Shown here: piece after piece, positions 1-12,263 of the stretch | Layout of the letters: every line of letters begins with the position of its first letter | How positions within the stretch are numbered: position 1 is the stretch's first letter | NCBI RefSeq assembly: GCF_032854445.1 | Contig: NC_088300.1 | Span: 41,632,458 to 41,696,457, forward strand | Length of the DNA: 64,000 nucleotides | Source: Liolophura sinensis | Lineage: Eukaryota; Mollusca; Polyplacophora; Chitonida; Chitonidae | Direction of reading: 5' to 3' | Position numbers and translations under genes: made by a program | Notes under the pieces: model-generated | Databases searched by the model: none | What the model was told of the DNA's origin: nothing | Seen by the model: only the letters and a program-made list of their open reading frames with translations

Positions 1-3000
1 TTAAATTTTTCGGGCAGGTAGAGTGAGTCTGAATGGTCTATCTCTTGCTCAACAGAATCTGGTGTCAGAGATTAGGCATAATGTAGACTAGTAAATATCA
101 CCACTGTGATAATGGGTTGATTTAACAGTGGTCTGGATAACTATTTTTATACATCCATATAGACATGATCTACAAGGTGATGATTAGAATACAGATGAGC
201 GGCCACAAAAATAGATTTGTGTTCATGGACAAAGCATAAATAGCGATTAATGCAGAAGAATGGGCATTGTTAGAGAAAAACCTAACCTGAAGGTGCTTGT
301 GCTGAAATTGTTAAGTCAGATTTGGTCTTGATATGTTTGTAGATAGAAAAAGAGTTGAAGAGGCAAACAAAGCCTTATGTTGAGTATTTGTGGAAAAATA
401 TGGACAGAGGAGAGTGTGTAATTATTGTTACTCTCTCCCCCTCCTCTCGATTAATGACCTGCATAGAGCCTGTCCTACTGATCCTTGGGTCTGGTCTTAA
501 CATGGTGGAGCCTGTCGGCCTAGAGCCACAAACTGAAAAAAAAGAGCTGATATTGTTTCTTCAGGTTGACAAATATTGGATAGGAGCTGAGATCTGGCAT
601 AGTAACCCAATAGACACACACAGTTGAGCTGTATCAGGATAAAGACAAAAGGCTGAGCTAGAGCTGGAATTTGTCCCCGCTGCACTCCACAGTTAAACAC
701 TGGCCGTTCACATTGGGCAGCAGGGTCTTAATGTTACTCTGAGTTCATGTGATTTCCTGTCCAACCTCTGACAGTGCTGGTGACAAGCTGGTCTACCCCC
801 ATGTGCAGGCATTGTGAAACTCAACACATAGCCCCGGGCTCTGATAGGGGGTGACCATTATAATGCAAAACAGTCCAATCAAAGACTGACTATGCACATC
901 TGTGCATGCATGTCTGTGTGATATTGTTCAACTGGTTTGTTAACATTGTACCTGAATCGCCATCTGTTATATAATAGTATGTACTTGTTCATCATGTTAT
1001 AAACAGTTACAGGTTTTTTGTAAAACTCATTGGTAGCAGCATGGAAGTTGTTCATCCATTGGCCATCATAGGTTATTACCTTCACTGCTGCAAAATACAG
1101 AAAAGCACAATGTACTGTTTCACAGACCATTGTAACAATACCTGTATATACTGTGTAAGTTTGGCCGGGCATTATGCTTGGCAAAATGTCTGGTGCTCCT
1201 TCAATTGTATTGAAACATTTGCTTCAGACATATAAATAACTTGCACATGTGGCACATGAAAAAAACATCCTTAATGTATCTAGTGAGTAAGTGTATTCCA
1301 CCAGGTTTGGCCAACATCCTGAATCCCCCCTATAATTCAATCACCGACACATAGGGCAACACGTCAGGCACCCATCTGTGACCTGCCATTGACAGGTGGG
1401 GTGAAATCCCCCTGTGAGAATAGATAGTTCCCAACCCTGTTGATCTGTTGTACGGCCCATATCATAATGTTACCTGAGTAATATGATACTCATATTTTGC
1501 TGGCCAACCGTAAGAACACAATAATTTGTGTCAAGCAGCAAACCCTACATGCATGTACATCATGACAGGTTCATACGTTTACCTGTACGTATACATGTAA
1601 GCTTCAGTGATCATGAATCTAGCTAAATTTTAACACTAACCTTAATATGTGTTAGTAATGTTGAGCTGTCTACTGTGTACATGTGAACATGTAGCTGCCT
1701 GTTCAAGATCAATGTGTTCCCCCAGGGGACTAAGGTTTAGGCCAGGGAGACACAAGCCCTGGGGCTGATGATATGTCAGGTGTTGATCAGTGTCATTGTT
1801 ATGTGGAAACACAGGTGTGTTTTATCCGGATGGTTCGCTCACACTCAAAGTTTGCATGTTAGATTACATTTATCAAGGAAAAGTCTGTTACATTCACACG
1901 GCAGCTAGGACAGATACATTGTCATTTAGCTTGAATCATGCAGGTAACTGTATTTGTTTTTTTACAGTTGTAGTTTTAACTTAGCTAGGCATTACTGACA
2001 GACATGCTTGTTTTTGTGAACAAATGTTCAGTGTTGTGGAAGGGTCCATGGACCAGTTTTCATTTAGCTCACCTAGCTAAGTAAGCCCATGACAAAGTAT
2101 GCTGTAAAGATATAAAGTGTACTTAGCTAATTTCAACTTAATGTTAAATAAGCTTCATGAAACCAGTCCCGTATGTTTTCATTTGTGTTGTGCTTCAGGA
2201 TGTTTTACTCATAATGTATGACAGCGGTCAGTTTGAAATACATGTAGGGAAAAAGAAAAAGTTATGAGAGTAAAAGCAAAAAATATGGTCTAAATTGTTC
2301 ATTGACTTGTGATTAGTAGTACATGTAGCCTAGTTTCACACCAGTGTTCATGAAACATTTGCTAACATCAGATAAAACTACCTAGTTTTCATTCCTCTGC
2401 TTTTGAGGGGTGGCATTATGGTATTATCTGGCACCTAACACGCGCTTCTTGTTTACTGGAAAATCTTCTGCTCTCACGGCAAAAATATGCTTGTGATATT
2501 GTGACAGAGATCCTATCATGTTGCCCCTCCAGACCATGGCTTGTAGAATGGCATGGCCTGAAGGAGAGCTATGCAGGAGTGGTTAACAGCAAACCATTAA
2601 CCTCAAGCTTTTCTCATCTGTCCAAGCATGATGTATTTGCTGTGCACACTGGGTAGATCACACCCTAAAATGGTCAGGACTCTCCTTAGCAAATACTCCT
2701 CACAATGTCTTCTGTTTGGTCAGCAATCTATCATCTTAATGACATTGCCACTTGGTCAAGATCTCAGCTCTAGTCCTTGCAGACTGCTTATGAATGAGGT
2801 AATTAGATACTGTAACTTTGACTGTTGTATACATTTATTACACTGTAACTTAAGTCCTGTTTGGTTCTTCTTAAAAATCTCCTACATGTACACTTATATA
2901 GCACGGCTAATGTACAATATATAAGCTGTTATTTTGCTTGATGTGCATGCATACATGTGCGACCTAAAATACATGCACTAGTACATGCACTTTGTTAATA

Positions 3001-3900
3001 ATATGTATATTCATTATTGTAAAAGGGTTTCCCTTCTAAGCATACTTGATGAATCTTTTCTTGGGTTATACTATATGTTTGGGTGTACATGTAGGTTAAA
3101 TGTGGCATCGTGTCTTTCAGCATTATGATGATGATATTTCATTTTGTTGTTTAGACCTGCTTCTCCCAGGGTTTTTACCACCTATATCCTTCACGGCCCA
3201 CATCTTTGTTTACTCTTGTCATACGTGCATAATAATATTGCATAGGCTAACATGGAATCTGTTGCAGTTACAAGAGCTTCAGGGTAATTACATATATAAG
3301 TACATCATACAAACAAGGAAACATTTGCTGTGCATCTTCTCTGCTAATTAGGCTCTGAGTACATTACTAATAAGGGACATGTGTATAGTTATGTAATTTG
3401 CGGTTATGTAACAGTGGAAGTACGAATTGAATACATGTACATGTAGCTCCGAGATCAGTGACCCAGCCAATTCTCCTATATGTAGCTGGGTGCTGGCCGT
3501 GGTAATAATGTCAGACGTGTACACCACAAAAACAGGTTTTCTTTTGAATTTATTCTGAAAACATATTCTGTTAGCTGACTGGGAAGCTTGAGGCCACGTG
3601 ATCTCCTTAGTAACAGACGGTGTGGGCGAAGAAAATTCTCCTCATAATTTTAAAGCATAGGAAAATGCCTATTTTTCGAGTCACTGTCAGTAACAGTGTA
3701 ATCGGTGGATTTGTTTAATTTTTAGCTTTTCAGATGGTCTTGATTATTTCTGTAAAGCTTACGTGATGTTTTCTTTTTTTTTTTTTTTTTTTTGGTACAA
3801 CCACGGCATGCTGGTCAGTTAGGGAGTGGAAAACACAGGCCTTGTGGCCTATGCTTCACGTTTGTTTCCGCCTATGCTAGGGCAATCGTGTGATCTCATG

Positions 3901-3993
3901 TATTTCACTTATACGACGGCAACTGCATTGGTGGGAGGCTCCTGGATCATTACGCTGAGCTAGCGCACTAACCAACTGAGCCATGGAGGCCCC
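3901..3993 (-). repeat. Rearranged SINE fragment, tRNA-like head plus a piece of body
   Basis: Read on the minus strand, it begins with a tRNA-like head (GGCCTCCATGGCTCAGTTGG, with an A-box core GGCTCAGTTGG). It then jumps to the TATAAGTGAAATA body block found in the copies at 9530 and 31318. About 130 bp of the normal body is missing between the two parts, so this is an internally deleted copy. Confidence 0.7.
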
Positions 3994-4380
3994 CTCTGAT
4001 GTCTTAAAGAATACATGTTATCCGGGTGTTGTCCTCGAAAAATGAAGACTGTGATGACTGTGTTGTTACAAAAATACTCAGTTTTAACCTTCCCCCAAAT
4101 TAAGACCATTTTCTCCTTTTTGATATGTAGTGTCAGTTCAGTGAGTATTCTCAAAACTACGTTTAATCTAGGAAGATTGAAACTGTCCTTACCTGTAGAA
4201 CTTTGTGCTAGAAAGAACATGGAAAACGGAGCACTCCTTTCACAGCAACACCTTTGCACAATGTACATTTGATGTGTTGAGATTGGTAAATGTCATGTAG
4301 AAAGATGATTTTTAAGTAACAGTATTATTGCTATTGGGGAATACCTATTCTGGATACAGTACAGATTAGACTGCTGAAAC

Positions 4381-4500
4381 AATGACAAGAGACCACTCTG
4401 GGTTTTGAACTAGCGACTTCAAATCAGGCACGAAATACATATCACCTGTCTTAGGCTGTCTAGATCACATCATCAGTGGGCCTCCCACAAAAAATAAGTG
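4381..4500 (-). repeat. Possible tRNA-like SINE head
   Basis: On the minus strand there is a B-box-like GTTCAAAACCCAG preceded by a stretch that could be an A-box region. No recognisable tail follows. This could be a decayed SINE or chance similarity. Confidence 0.3.
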
Positions 4501-5089
4501 ACTAATTGGTAGGCTTTACGGTGAACATGCATGATAGGTACCCCTCTGATCATCAGAAATCACATAGCTCCTTTATTTGACTAGATCAGATTGGTTGATG
4601 TAGATGTGACAATGGGTGTTGTGTTAAGGAAATCTCACAGACTAAACAAGATGTCTCAAAATGTCACATGATTCTTCTCTTCCTTTGATGAAATTATATT
4701 TTATTTTATATGTATTTATCAGAGAATCAGAAGAAGAGGTTTTTCAGGTGCCCTTATTTAAGTGTTGCGCAAATTTAGCTGTGAGGATGTCAGTTGATGA
4801 AATGGTGATAAAATCTCTTCTTACACCAGACGCAGGTCCTTTTGTCAGATTTTATGTGTTCTATTTATCATCATTTACGAAAAATCTTTAAGGATTATTA
4901 GTTACCATGACAACCAGTTACTTGTGTCTGTATCCTGTTTCCTGAAGGAACAGGAAAAATATTGTCCCACAAAAATAATTGGAGATATCTCAACGTACAG
5001 ACAAAATACATGTTTCGAAAATTTAGTTCAGTTAACTAAGAATTTCACAAATTTTCTGTCTCTGTTCATGAGGACTTAATAATGGTATG

Positions 5090-5215
5090 ATTGTGCAGCC
5101 TAAAACTTGTCTTCCACCAGTATAGTGTGCATATCTGTATGTCTCACATGGGAAAGTTGGTGAGTAACTTGACAAAGGTCGTGGGTTAAAACGGGGCACT
5201 CTGTTTCTCCTTAAC
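5090..5215 (+). repeat. Dispersed repeat, copy 1 of the 'GTAACTTGACAAAGGTCG' family
   Basis: The block CTTGTCTTCCACCAGTATAG ... GAGTAACTTGACAAAGGTCG ... GGCACTCTGTTTCTCC recurs in reverse orientation at about 57480-57610, and in part at 48350-48420. The arrangement of conserved blocks is the same in all three, so this is a genomic repeat (probably SINE body) and not a unique element. Confidence 0.6.
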
Positions 5216-8200
5216 AAGAATCAAATTAGTACATGTAGTTATTTTCTGTTCATCTTCAGATCATAGTCCACAGGATTTACTTAAAGCATTGATGTCAACA
5301 GCAGGAAAATATGAATTAATAGCAATTGTAAGGACTTGCCCTGTTTCCTTTCTCTATCGCTATAATTCTGGCCAAATTGAGCTGTCGTCTCTTACATTGT
5401 GTGCTTTATGGACTGATTTATTGATTTGTTATCAGTTAATCATCTGTGTAACAGTGATCATAGATCAGACTAATTGACCTGTCACTGCCTAGTGGACAGT
5501 TCAGGGGTCGTGACAACTCTCACAGAGGCCATTACTATAACTCTTCTTTAGCACAATTACAGTATTGCTAGATATCAGTTCTTGCATTGTCCTCACCAAG
5601 GTTCACCTACACGTGCGTGGACACGTGCCTTCATAACACACGTACTTGTAATACGTGTGTGTTAAGATAATAAGTTACAACTGATCGGAAAATGTCATGG
5701 TCCGAGTGAACAGAAAACTGAATTATACATATAGACTCAATGTATAGATGTAAGAGCTCTAATAGTGAAACCAAGCATCAGATACCCTTTAATAATGTTT
5801 TGTTAATACACTTGATTTGTTTACATTGTATATATAGCATTGGTTATACTTGTCCTGTAGGAAAGCTTTACTGAGCAAGAGAGAATTGAGAATATTGCAA
5901 AATTCAGTATGTCTACCCATAAGAATGAAATGAAGTGCTTAACAGCCTTATGTCTATTTCATGCTGTGACAAACTTCATTGTTACAAAATAGAACAAAAA
6001 CATAAAAAAAACATACAAATGTGTAAGATATGACAAAGCTCAGATTCTGCCCTGTGACCCCTTCCATGTATAAAGACATTGTCGGCAGCTGAAGTACATC
6101 TATGTAGCTGGCCTGTATTATTGTGATTGATAGGTAACAGTGTGAGGTGATCAGGAAGGGTGAGCCTGCTGTCAGTGTACATGTACTGATCAAAAATAGT
6201 GTCACATGGCTGTAAATTGAGGATGTGATGTCAGAAGACTTGGATGTTAATCACCTCAAGAGGACAGCTCAGTTATGTCCAAACACATTGTTTATAGGGT
6301 CACCTGCTCACAGATCAGCTGCTGAGCTTTCATTACCCTTTCTTTGTCGTGTTACCTGTTTTCATCTTGCAAATGATTGTTTCAGGAAAATAGGATATTT
6401 CATGCAGAATATAGTGAGACAAGTTGTAGAGCAGGTTTTTACACTGTCGACACATTTGCATAATCACTTTTAAATATACATGTACATGCATATACAAATT
6501 GTAATTACTTCTACTACATATATATAGTCCACTTACATGCAGTGTTTTGTTTTGTACTCACATTTGGCCTTTGTATTCCTGTTAACATGAATACTAACCA
6601 CATGTATTAATGGTCTTTGTTTCTAATCTCTAAATAGACTTTGACAGAGAAGTTACATATGTTTCAAGGAGAGTGCTTAAAGATATTGTAGGTGCCAGGA
6701 CATGTATATATGCTTGGAAATTTATTTCCAAGATCTGTGAGGGACATGTTTCTTTGGACGTTAAAACATGATGTACATGTACTTGTAGTAATTGATTCAG
6801 TCTATATCATGTAGTGACCTATTTCACATATTCCCATGTTTGTTATGGTTTCATTGTGGCTACCCTGCTGACCAGCGTTTGTCATTATACATGTTGATCT
6901 CTTTTATAGCCCTCTTACTTGTGCCTATGAGTGAGTCAGTGGCTGGGTATATGTGTAAAGGTGTGCGTGTGTGTGTGATTGGCTGGCTTTGCCCTGTTAC
7001 CTGATTATTGGTCGTCTACCTGTAAATGACGACGAATGTCAGGTGTACAGACTGGCTGATCAATATGCCAGGGTTTCTGGCTCATGCAAACTGATGCGTC
7101 AAAGTTGACACACCAGGCCAGCTTCAGACATTGAAAAAAGCACTGTGCAAATGCAGGCTCAGAGCTTAAATTCTGGCTTCAGCTGTTTGCCTTTGATCTG
7201 CCAGTTGCTTGTGTTGTCCACAACCATAAGAGCCATGTTGACCACAGGCCTAACCATAGTGAAATGGCTGTAGCATGAGTTTGCAGTCATAAGGCTGTTA
7301 GAGGAAATACAGAATGTTGTATCTAAGAATACTGTGTCCCTCCCAGAATTTCCTAATAAATGCTTAAACCATTTGAAAATGGGTCAGGAGAAGTTAACAT
7401 TTCTTCTATGCTACATATATATCTCACCTGAGTGAAAGATGGTTGACTCGGTTGAAATAACTTGTACTTGAGGTAATTTATAAATTGACTTGAAAGGCAA
7501 TTTTCCCTGCACTTTAGGTATACATGTATATATATTGCCTAGAAATAATCCAAAAGAAACTACCACTTCAGTAGTACATAAAATCATATTGCTGTTCAGT
7601 CTTTATATGCACATTTACAACATGTACAATGTATATCAACCCAGCTAAAAATATACCCTTACACTTTTGATAGACTGCCTTGTTAGTATATACATAAAAG
7701 ACCCCCTAAAAATTGTCCACACACGCTCACAGTATACTGTGCAGATGAGTGAAGTACTACAAGCCAGGCTAGATTCTAGACAGATAAAGGTGGTATACCA
7801 CATCGGCTGTTTTTCTTAATTCAGACCACATCAATTAGCGTTCCAGCGAGAGAATGGGGCTAAATGAGGTCTGGTGTTTTGTCTTGTTTTAGCCTGTACC
7901 CCACTGATAACATCTCAACAGCTGACTAGTGGGGACAAAGAACTTAAGCTCTTCCATATATCAGATGTCAGATGAAATGAATATTATTCATGGTTATATC
8001 AAGATTAATCCTGCCCATTGTATTAAAAGAGCCGTATTATATAGAATGTCAGTCTTCATGTTGTTGGTCACTTTGTACTTGTCATTATGTTGTAGTGTGG
8101 CTTTGTGTAGTAAGTCGTTGTATAGTATAGTAAAGTTCTTCAGCTTCATTTGTAGCATTAACTATCAAATCATACATTTATATCTATACATTTTTAAGGC

Positions 8201-8266
8201 TTATTTCACAAATCAAAAGTAATACATACAATTCATCCAGATGTCTAAGCTTTACGTTTTATTAAG

Positions 8267-8453
8267 AGCTGCGGTGGCCGAATGGTTAAAGTGTCTACCT
8301 TGAAATCGGAAGACCTGGGTCGGGTTATGCCAAAGACTTCATCAGTGATACTTGTTGAAAGCCTCTCTTGGTGTTCAGCACTGAGAGCTTAGAGCCCGGT
8401 GTCAGTATAATATGACTGGGTATGTGTCATATCTGGTGTCTTTGAAATGATTA
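8267..8453 (+). repeat. SINE, 5' half, interrupted by a DNA transposon
   Basis: It begins with a tRNA-like head: GGTGGCCGAATGGTTAAAGT (A-box, of the Leu/Ser-like kind with GGCCGAATGG) and CCTGGGTCGGGTT (B-box-like). The body contains TTCAGCACTGAGAGCTTAGAG, which is shared with the copies at 35378 and 36330. At 8450 the SINE is broken by the TTA-flanked element at 8454-9095 and resumes at 9099 at the expected position (GGCAGCAACATTTTGGCGGC). The order of events is clear: the SINE landed first and the DNA element later. Confidence 0.75.
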
Positions 8454-9095
8454 AGCTGAGATTCCTTACATGCGGTAGCGGTACGCGGTATGCGATACGC
8501 GGCAAAAAATCGAAATAGTTAAAATAAGTTGCAATGATTCCATAGGTACGGTCGCGGATCCATTTTTTCATGCGGAAACGTATACGGCAAAATCAATCGC
8601 ACCATGTAGCGATCGGTGCGGTATGCGTTTTCAAAACCGGACAGGGTATCCCAAGAAATGACGTCACTGGTGGGGTGTTTCCCCGACACGTGGTCGGAAC
8701 TTGTTTAAATTGTTCTCTGGTTAGACGAAAGTACTGTTGGAATTTTTCTCCATCCAACTGCAATTCCGAGACTAAGTTATGGAAAGCTCCCTGCTGAGCT
8801 CTTTGCCGCAAAATACTGTGGACCCACCATCGGTGTTTTCTCTTTTTACGCTTCTTTAGTTGCAACAACTTATATGACATTGCTATTATGGCAAGGTCTG
8901 AATCTTGCTCTAAAGCCACACGTCGTGAAATGGAGGAATGTGACATGTTTGCTCTGATAAAAATGCACCATGAATGAAAGAAAACGCATAGGTTACCGCA
9001 TAAATGGAATCAGAGAAAGCGCATACCGCATGCCGTATCCGCGTACCGCGTGCCGTATACCGCAAACCGCATACCGCGTATATGGAATCTCAGCT
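8454..9095. mobile_element. Non-autonomous Harbinger/PIF-type DNA transposon nested in a SINE
   Basis: The element is 642 bp. It starts AGCTGAGATTCC and ends GGAATCTCAGCT, a perfect 12-bp terminal inverted repeat. It is flanked by direct TTA copies (8451-8453 and 9096-9098), the 3-bp TWA target duplication typical of PIF/Harbinger elements. Both subterminal zones are packed with short GCGGTA/TACCGC motifs in opposite orientation. An inner second tier of GATTCCAT/ATGGAATC sits at about 8535 and 9003. Inside, on the minus strand, is a transposase-derived frame (8593-8946). The element is too short to encode a full transposase, so it is an internally deleted, MITE-like derivative. Confidence 0.85.
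8593..8946 (-). pseudogene. Truncated Harbinger-type transposase N-terminus
   Basis: This 117-codon frame starts at an ATG (8944-8946). Residues about 31-82 are basic then structured: KKRKKRKHRWWVHSILRQR, followed by an LQLDGEKF..YFRLTREQF block. This is the family signature of the N-terminal region of PIF/Harbinger transposases (a WW...R...GA(F/Y)(H/N)NL...EL block, then an F..Y/F..(L/M)...F block). The similarity ends just after that point and the remaining ~35 residues look unrelated. The DDE catalytic domain is missing, so it cannot be an active transposase. It lies within the 8454-9095 element. A residual DNA-binding protein cannot be excluded but is not supported. Confidence 0.75.
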
Positions 9096-9098
9096 TTA

Positions 9099-9250
9099 TT
9101 CAGTAGTGGCAGCAACATTTTGGCGGCACAGACTTGCCCTGGTGCAAGAAGACAGAGTATATGTACACGCACCTAATGACTCCTCGTCGTCATACGACTG
9201 GAAAATTGTTGAGTACAATGTAAAACCCCCAGCATACATACATATATACT
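9099..9250 (+). repeat. SINE, 3' half, downstream of the nested transposon
   Basis: Continues the SINE begun at 8267. The conserved blocks ACCTAATGACTCCTCGTCGT and GAAAATTGTTGAGTACAATG match those of the copies at 35378 and 36330. It ends in the GAGTACAATGTAAAACCCCC tail and a short CATA repeat. Confidence 0.75.
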
Positions 9251-9529
9251 TACATGCATTTTATTATTCAAACCACCATCAAGGCAAGTGTGAAATAGGT
9301 TAGAAATGGCCATATTGGTAGTTTGCTCATTCTGTTGGGTAGTTAGCGTAATCTCAGTATTGACATGTTTAGTATGGAACAAGTTTTATGATTAGAAACA
9401 GAAACTTACCCTAAACATAACCAAACTTTTTTTTATAAAAATGAAAAATTAATGATCTGTGTTAAATGTGCAAGCTTACAATCAACAAGTTATTTGACCT
9501 CTCTTGAAATGCACTTTATTACAGTCTCT

Positions 9530-9750
9530 GCAGTCGCTGTGAGTTCAAGTCCAGCTCATGCTGGCTTCCTCACTGGCTGTAAGTCGGAAGGTCTGTTAGC
9601 AACCTCCGGATGGTCGTGGGTTTCCCACAGGCTCTGCCCGGTTTCCTCCCACCATAATGCTGGCCTCCATCGCATAAGTGAAATATTCTTGAGTAGGGCG
9701 TAAAACACCAAATAAATAGATAAATAAATAAATAAATAAATAAATAAATA
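9530..9750 (+). repeat. tRNA-derived SINE, 5'-truncated, with AAAT microsatellite tail
   Basis: Starts at the B-box (GCTGTGAGTTCAAGTCCAGC), then has the conserved body GGATGGTCGTGGGTTTCCC ... CGGTTTCCTCCCACCATAAT and the tail TTCTTGAGTAGGGCGTAAAA. It ends in about nine AAAT units (to 9750). The A-box half of the head is missing. This is the commonest family in the window; other copies are at 11974, 23340, 27265, 28763, 31318 and 62300. Confidence 0.85.
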
Positions 9751-10218
9751 TTACAGTCTGCCTCGTGTACATATTAAGTTTTTAGGTGTGCGCTGAATAA
9801 TAAATGAGCTGTCAACAGGTGATCTGTGTAAGTGGCTGTAACACAGGCATAGGTTGATGTCACAAGCTCAGGCTTACCACACACATGTATAATGTTAATG
9901 ATAGACTCACATTATTGTCACTTACATGTACATGTATAATTACTGTAAATCTGCAACCTTTTCCTGAGAAATTTATCTGCGCAGTTATTATGAAATTGAT
10001 GACAAAAATGATTTGTTTGCGTCACTAAGCAAATTATTTCTCTACATCGATAGTTCTCTCAGAATGTTTCAAAATATTGGTCGCAGTGGTGGTTGAAAAG
10101 GTTGAAGATTTAGGGTAGTATCATCCGAGATGGATAGACTGTAATCGACAGATGGATGCACCAAGTTTTTATTGGCAAGGATTAATTCTTTTTTTTTTTT
10201 GTCTATTTTCACTTTCAG

Positions 10219-10345
10219 ATGGTATGGCCGAGAACGGGATTACAATGTATTAGTGATGGATTTATTAGGGCCTAGTCTAGAAGATCTCTTTAATTTCTGT
10301 TCCCGCCGTTTCAGTATGAAGACAGTACTTATGCTGGCTGACCAG
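10219..10345 (+). CDS. CSNK1A1: Casein kinase 1 alpha, first visible exon (N-lobe/hinge)
   Basis: CK1 alpha is a constitutively active Ser/Thr kinase. It primes beta-catenin in the Wnt destruction complex and also acts in Hedgehog and circadian signalling. This exon encodes 42 whole codons starting [20 protein letters not shown] (hinge and start of the C lobe), which is close to invariant in animal CK1 alpha. The acceptor is CTTTCAG|A at 10218/10219; the leading A completes an Arg codon (phase 2). The donor is CAG|GTGGGT after 10345. The protein therefore needs about 76 more N-terminal residues (glycine loop, catalytic Lys) from an exon not seen here. Identity as alpha rather than delta/epsilon rests on exon wording such as [15 protein letters not shown] and on later exons. 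Confidence 0.95.
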
Positions 10346-11069
10346 GTGGGTACTGTGTTACTGATTTAATATGGAAACAGTTGTTTAAACGCTTTAGTAT
10401 GATGAATTTTACATAGTTTAGATATGTAGATGGTTCACTGTAGTATCATGTTTTGTCCAAAGCACATGTTAATAAGAAATCAGAAACATGGCTGCCAAAA
10501 GCCTTTTCTTTAAATGGTATAGAAGTGTGTATGACATTTCCCGTAATGTATTTGTTTTCTAATTCTGGATGTTTTGACAGTTTGAGACACGAGGTTGTCA
10601 TGTAAAAAGTGTAATGTACTGAAAGTCGTGGAACTATGGCAACCTGGGGAATAAAAGGAGGTCTTATTAAGATGTATTTCTGAAACTGATACTCACAAAG
10701 AACCTGTTACGAAATAATTCTGCGTGTGTGCGTCTGACAGGCTGTCCCACTAATTATCTGGGTTTATACATTATGAGTTATATGGTCATTTCTGTGAGAC
10801 GCAGTGCTTGAGTTCATCAGTTGTAGGTTCCTCAGTTTATCTGTCCTCATTTTCTCCAGATACACATATAATGATGGAAGTTATGTTCTGAAATAGAAAT
10901 TGGTCTAGTTTTGTTCCTTTGTGTTGAATTTCCAAACAAGTGATAGTTAAATAACTATTTACTTCTCAGTTTTGCGCATACAGATTTATATAATGCAGGC
11001 CAGCTATCTGGATGTTGTTTTCTTTACATAAAATTGGTCATTAGACTGTTTTTGAATTTCTCTTTTCAG
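10346..11069 (+). other. CK1 alpha intron (724 bp)
   Basis: Bounded by GTGGGT and TTTTCAG. No repeat element or RNA gene recognised inside. Confidence 0.9.
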
Positions 11070-11168
11070 ATGATAAACAGAATAGAATATGTACATACAA
11101 AAAGTTTTATCCACCGAGATATGAAACCTGATAATTTTTTAATGGGCATTGGCAGACACTGCAATAAG
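11070..11168 (+). CDS. CSNK1A1: Casein kinase 1 alpha, catalytic-loop exon
   Basis: 33 codons, phase 0 at both ends. They encode the catalytic loop [24 protein letters not shown] with the catalytic Asp, Lys two residues on, and the Mg-binding Asn. The acceptor is TTTTCAG|ATG and the donor AAG|GTAGGC. One oddity is Met where CK1 family members normally have Ile (HRDI). This is a conservative change at a non-catalytic position. A TA microsatellite (11181-11203) starts about 12 nt after the donor. Confidence 0.96.
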
Positions 11169-11973
11169 GTAGGCTTGCATTTTATATATATATATATATA
11201 TATTGTATTAGTTCTTTAATAGGTGTTTGATACATGTATGTCAACCTCCTGTTTGTCCGTGCTAAACTATAAGATTTATTGCTTAAAGTTTTCTTTTTAA
11301 TTAGATCTCTGTTATGAAAACTTATATTTGCAATAAAAAAAACACTGCATCTAATTCAGTGTGATATTATTTGATGTTGGTACAAGGTTAATATTTCTGC
11401 TGCTCAATAAATACCTTTGCGTTATGCAAGTGTGACGTGCAGAATGGACATGTATACAGAGAAACACTGCACAATGATCTCTCCAAGTGGTAAACATGGC
11501 AGTCCCTGTAGTACAGTGAAGACTTGTCCAATCTGTTGGGTATAGTGCCCCCTTAACAGGAAGTGTGTAATTTTCATGTCTTTAACTTATTACTACACGT
11601 ATATCTTGTTTTATACGGCTTATGCTACCAGTAGGTTACATGACCTTAGCACATAACCATGTTATCCTCACAGATGGCTTCTGTAACCGACAAACTGTGG
11701 ATCTCTAACACTTTGTATCTGTTGAATACAATCTAGCCACACCTAACCATTGTGTCATTGTATCAATGGTGTTTTCACTTTAAAGCTTAAGGTGTGAATG
11801 AGGCTTGATAAATGTGAATCCGATATACTGTATAACATATGAGCCACCCTACTCCACCTCCCGTATTAAGCTCATATGGTACATGTACAGGTAGTTCTGG
11901 TTAACTTTAATGGAGGTACATGCATCTCACATGTGAGATGATACACTGATACTGTGACATAATACTGTTCTGT

Positions 11974-12122
11974 CCTCTCTGGCCGTAAGTGGGAAGGTCT
12001 GCAGCAACCTGCGGATGGTCGTGGGATTCCCCCGGGTTCTGCTCGGTTTCCTCCCACCATAATGCTGGCTGCAGTCGTATAAGTGAAATATTCTTGAGTA
12101 CGGCGTAAAACACCAATCAATC
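11974..12122 (+). repeat. SINE, 5'-truncated (body and tail only)
   Basis: Begins at CTCTCTGGCCGTAAGTGGG and keeps the GGATGGTCGTGGGATTCCC body, the CCTCCCACCATAATGCTGGC block and the TTCTTGAGTACGGCGTAAAA tail. No head and no long A/T tail. Same orientation as the CK1 alpha gene. Confidence 0.85.
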
Positions 12123-12195
12123 TGCTCTGTCATAATATTAAACATCAGTGAAAGTTGGTTATAACTGAACAGTGGCCATTCCAGAATGGGAAAAA

Positions 12196-12197
12196 AA

Positions 12198-12263
<66 letters not shown>

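Larger units (their letters stand above)
1..10218. other. Gene-poor stretch upstream of first visible CK1 alpha exon (probable intron or 5' flank)
   Basis: No exon of a recognisable protein was found on either strand. The open frames here are short, have no family signature and are not bounded by convincing splice sites. The first visible casein kinase exon begins in the middle of the N lobe, in phase 2, so its missing 5' exon or exons should lie upstream. I looked for the expected glycine-loop exon and did not see it, so this stretch is probably the end of a long intron. It holds several SINE fragments, one Harbinger-type element (listed separately), a T-run at 3773-3793 and many TACATGTA palindromes. 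That it is intron is inference. Confidence 0.6.

Noticed and set aside
1-10218. Missing first exon of CK1 alpha (glycine loop, catalytic Lys)
   Set aside because: I read through the region for the expected motif with a phase-2 donor and found nothing convincing, so no exon is claimed.
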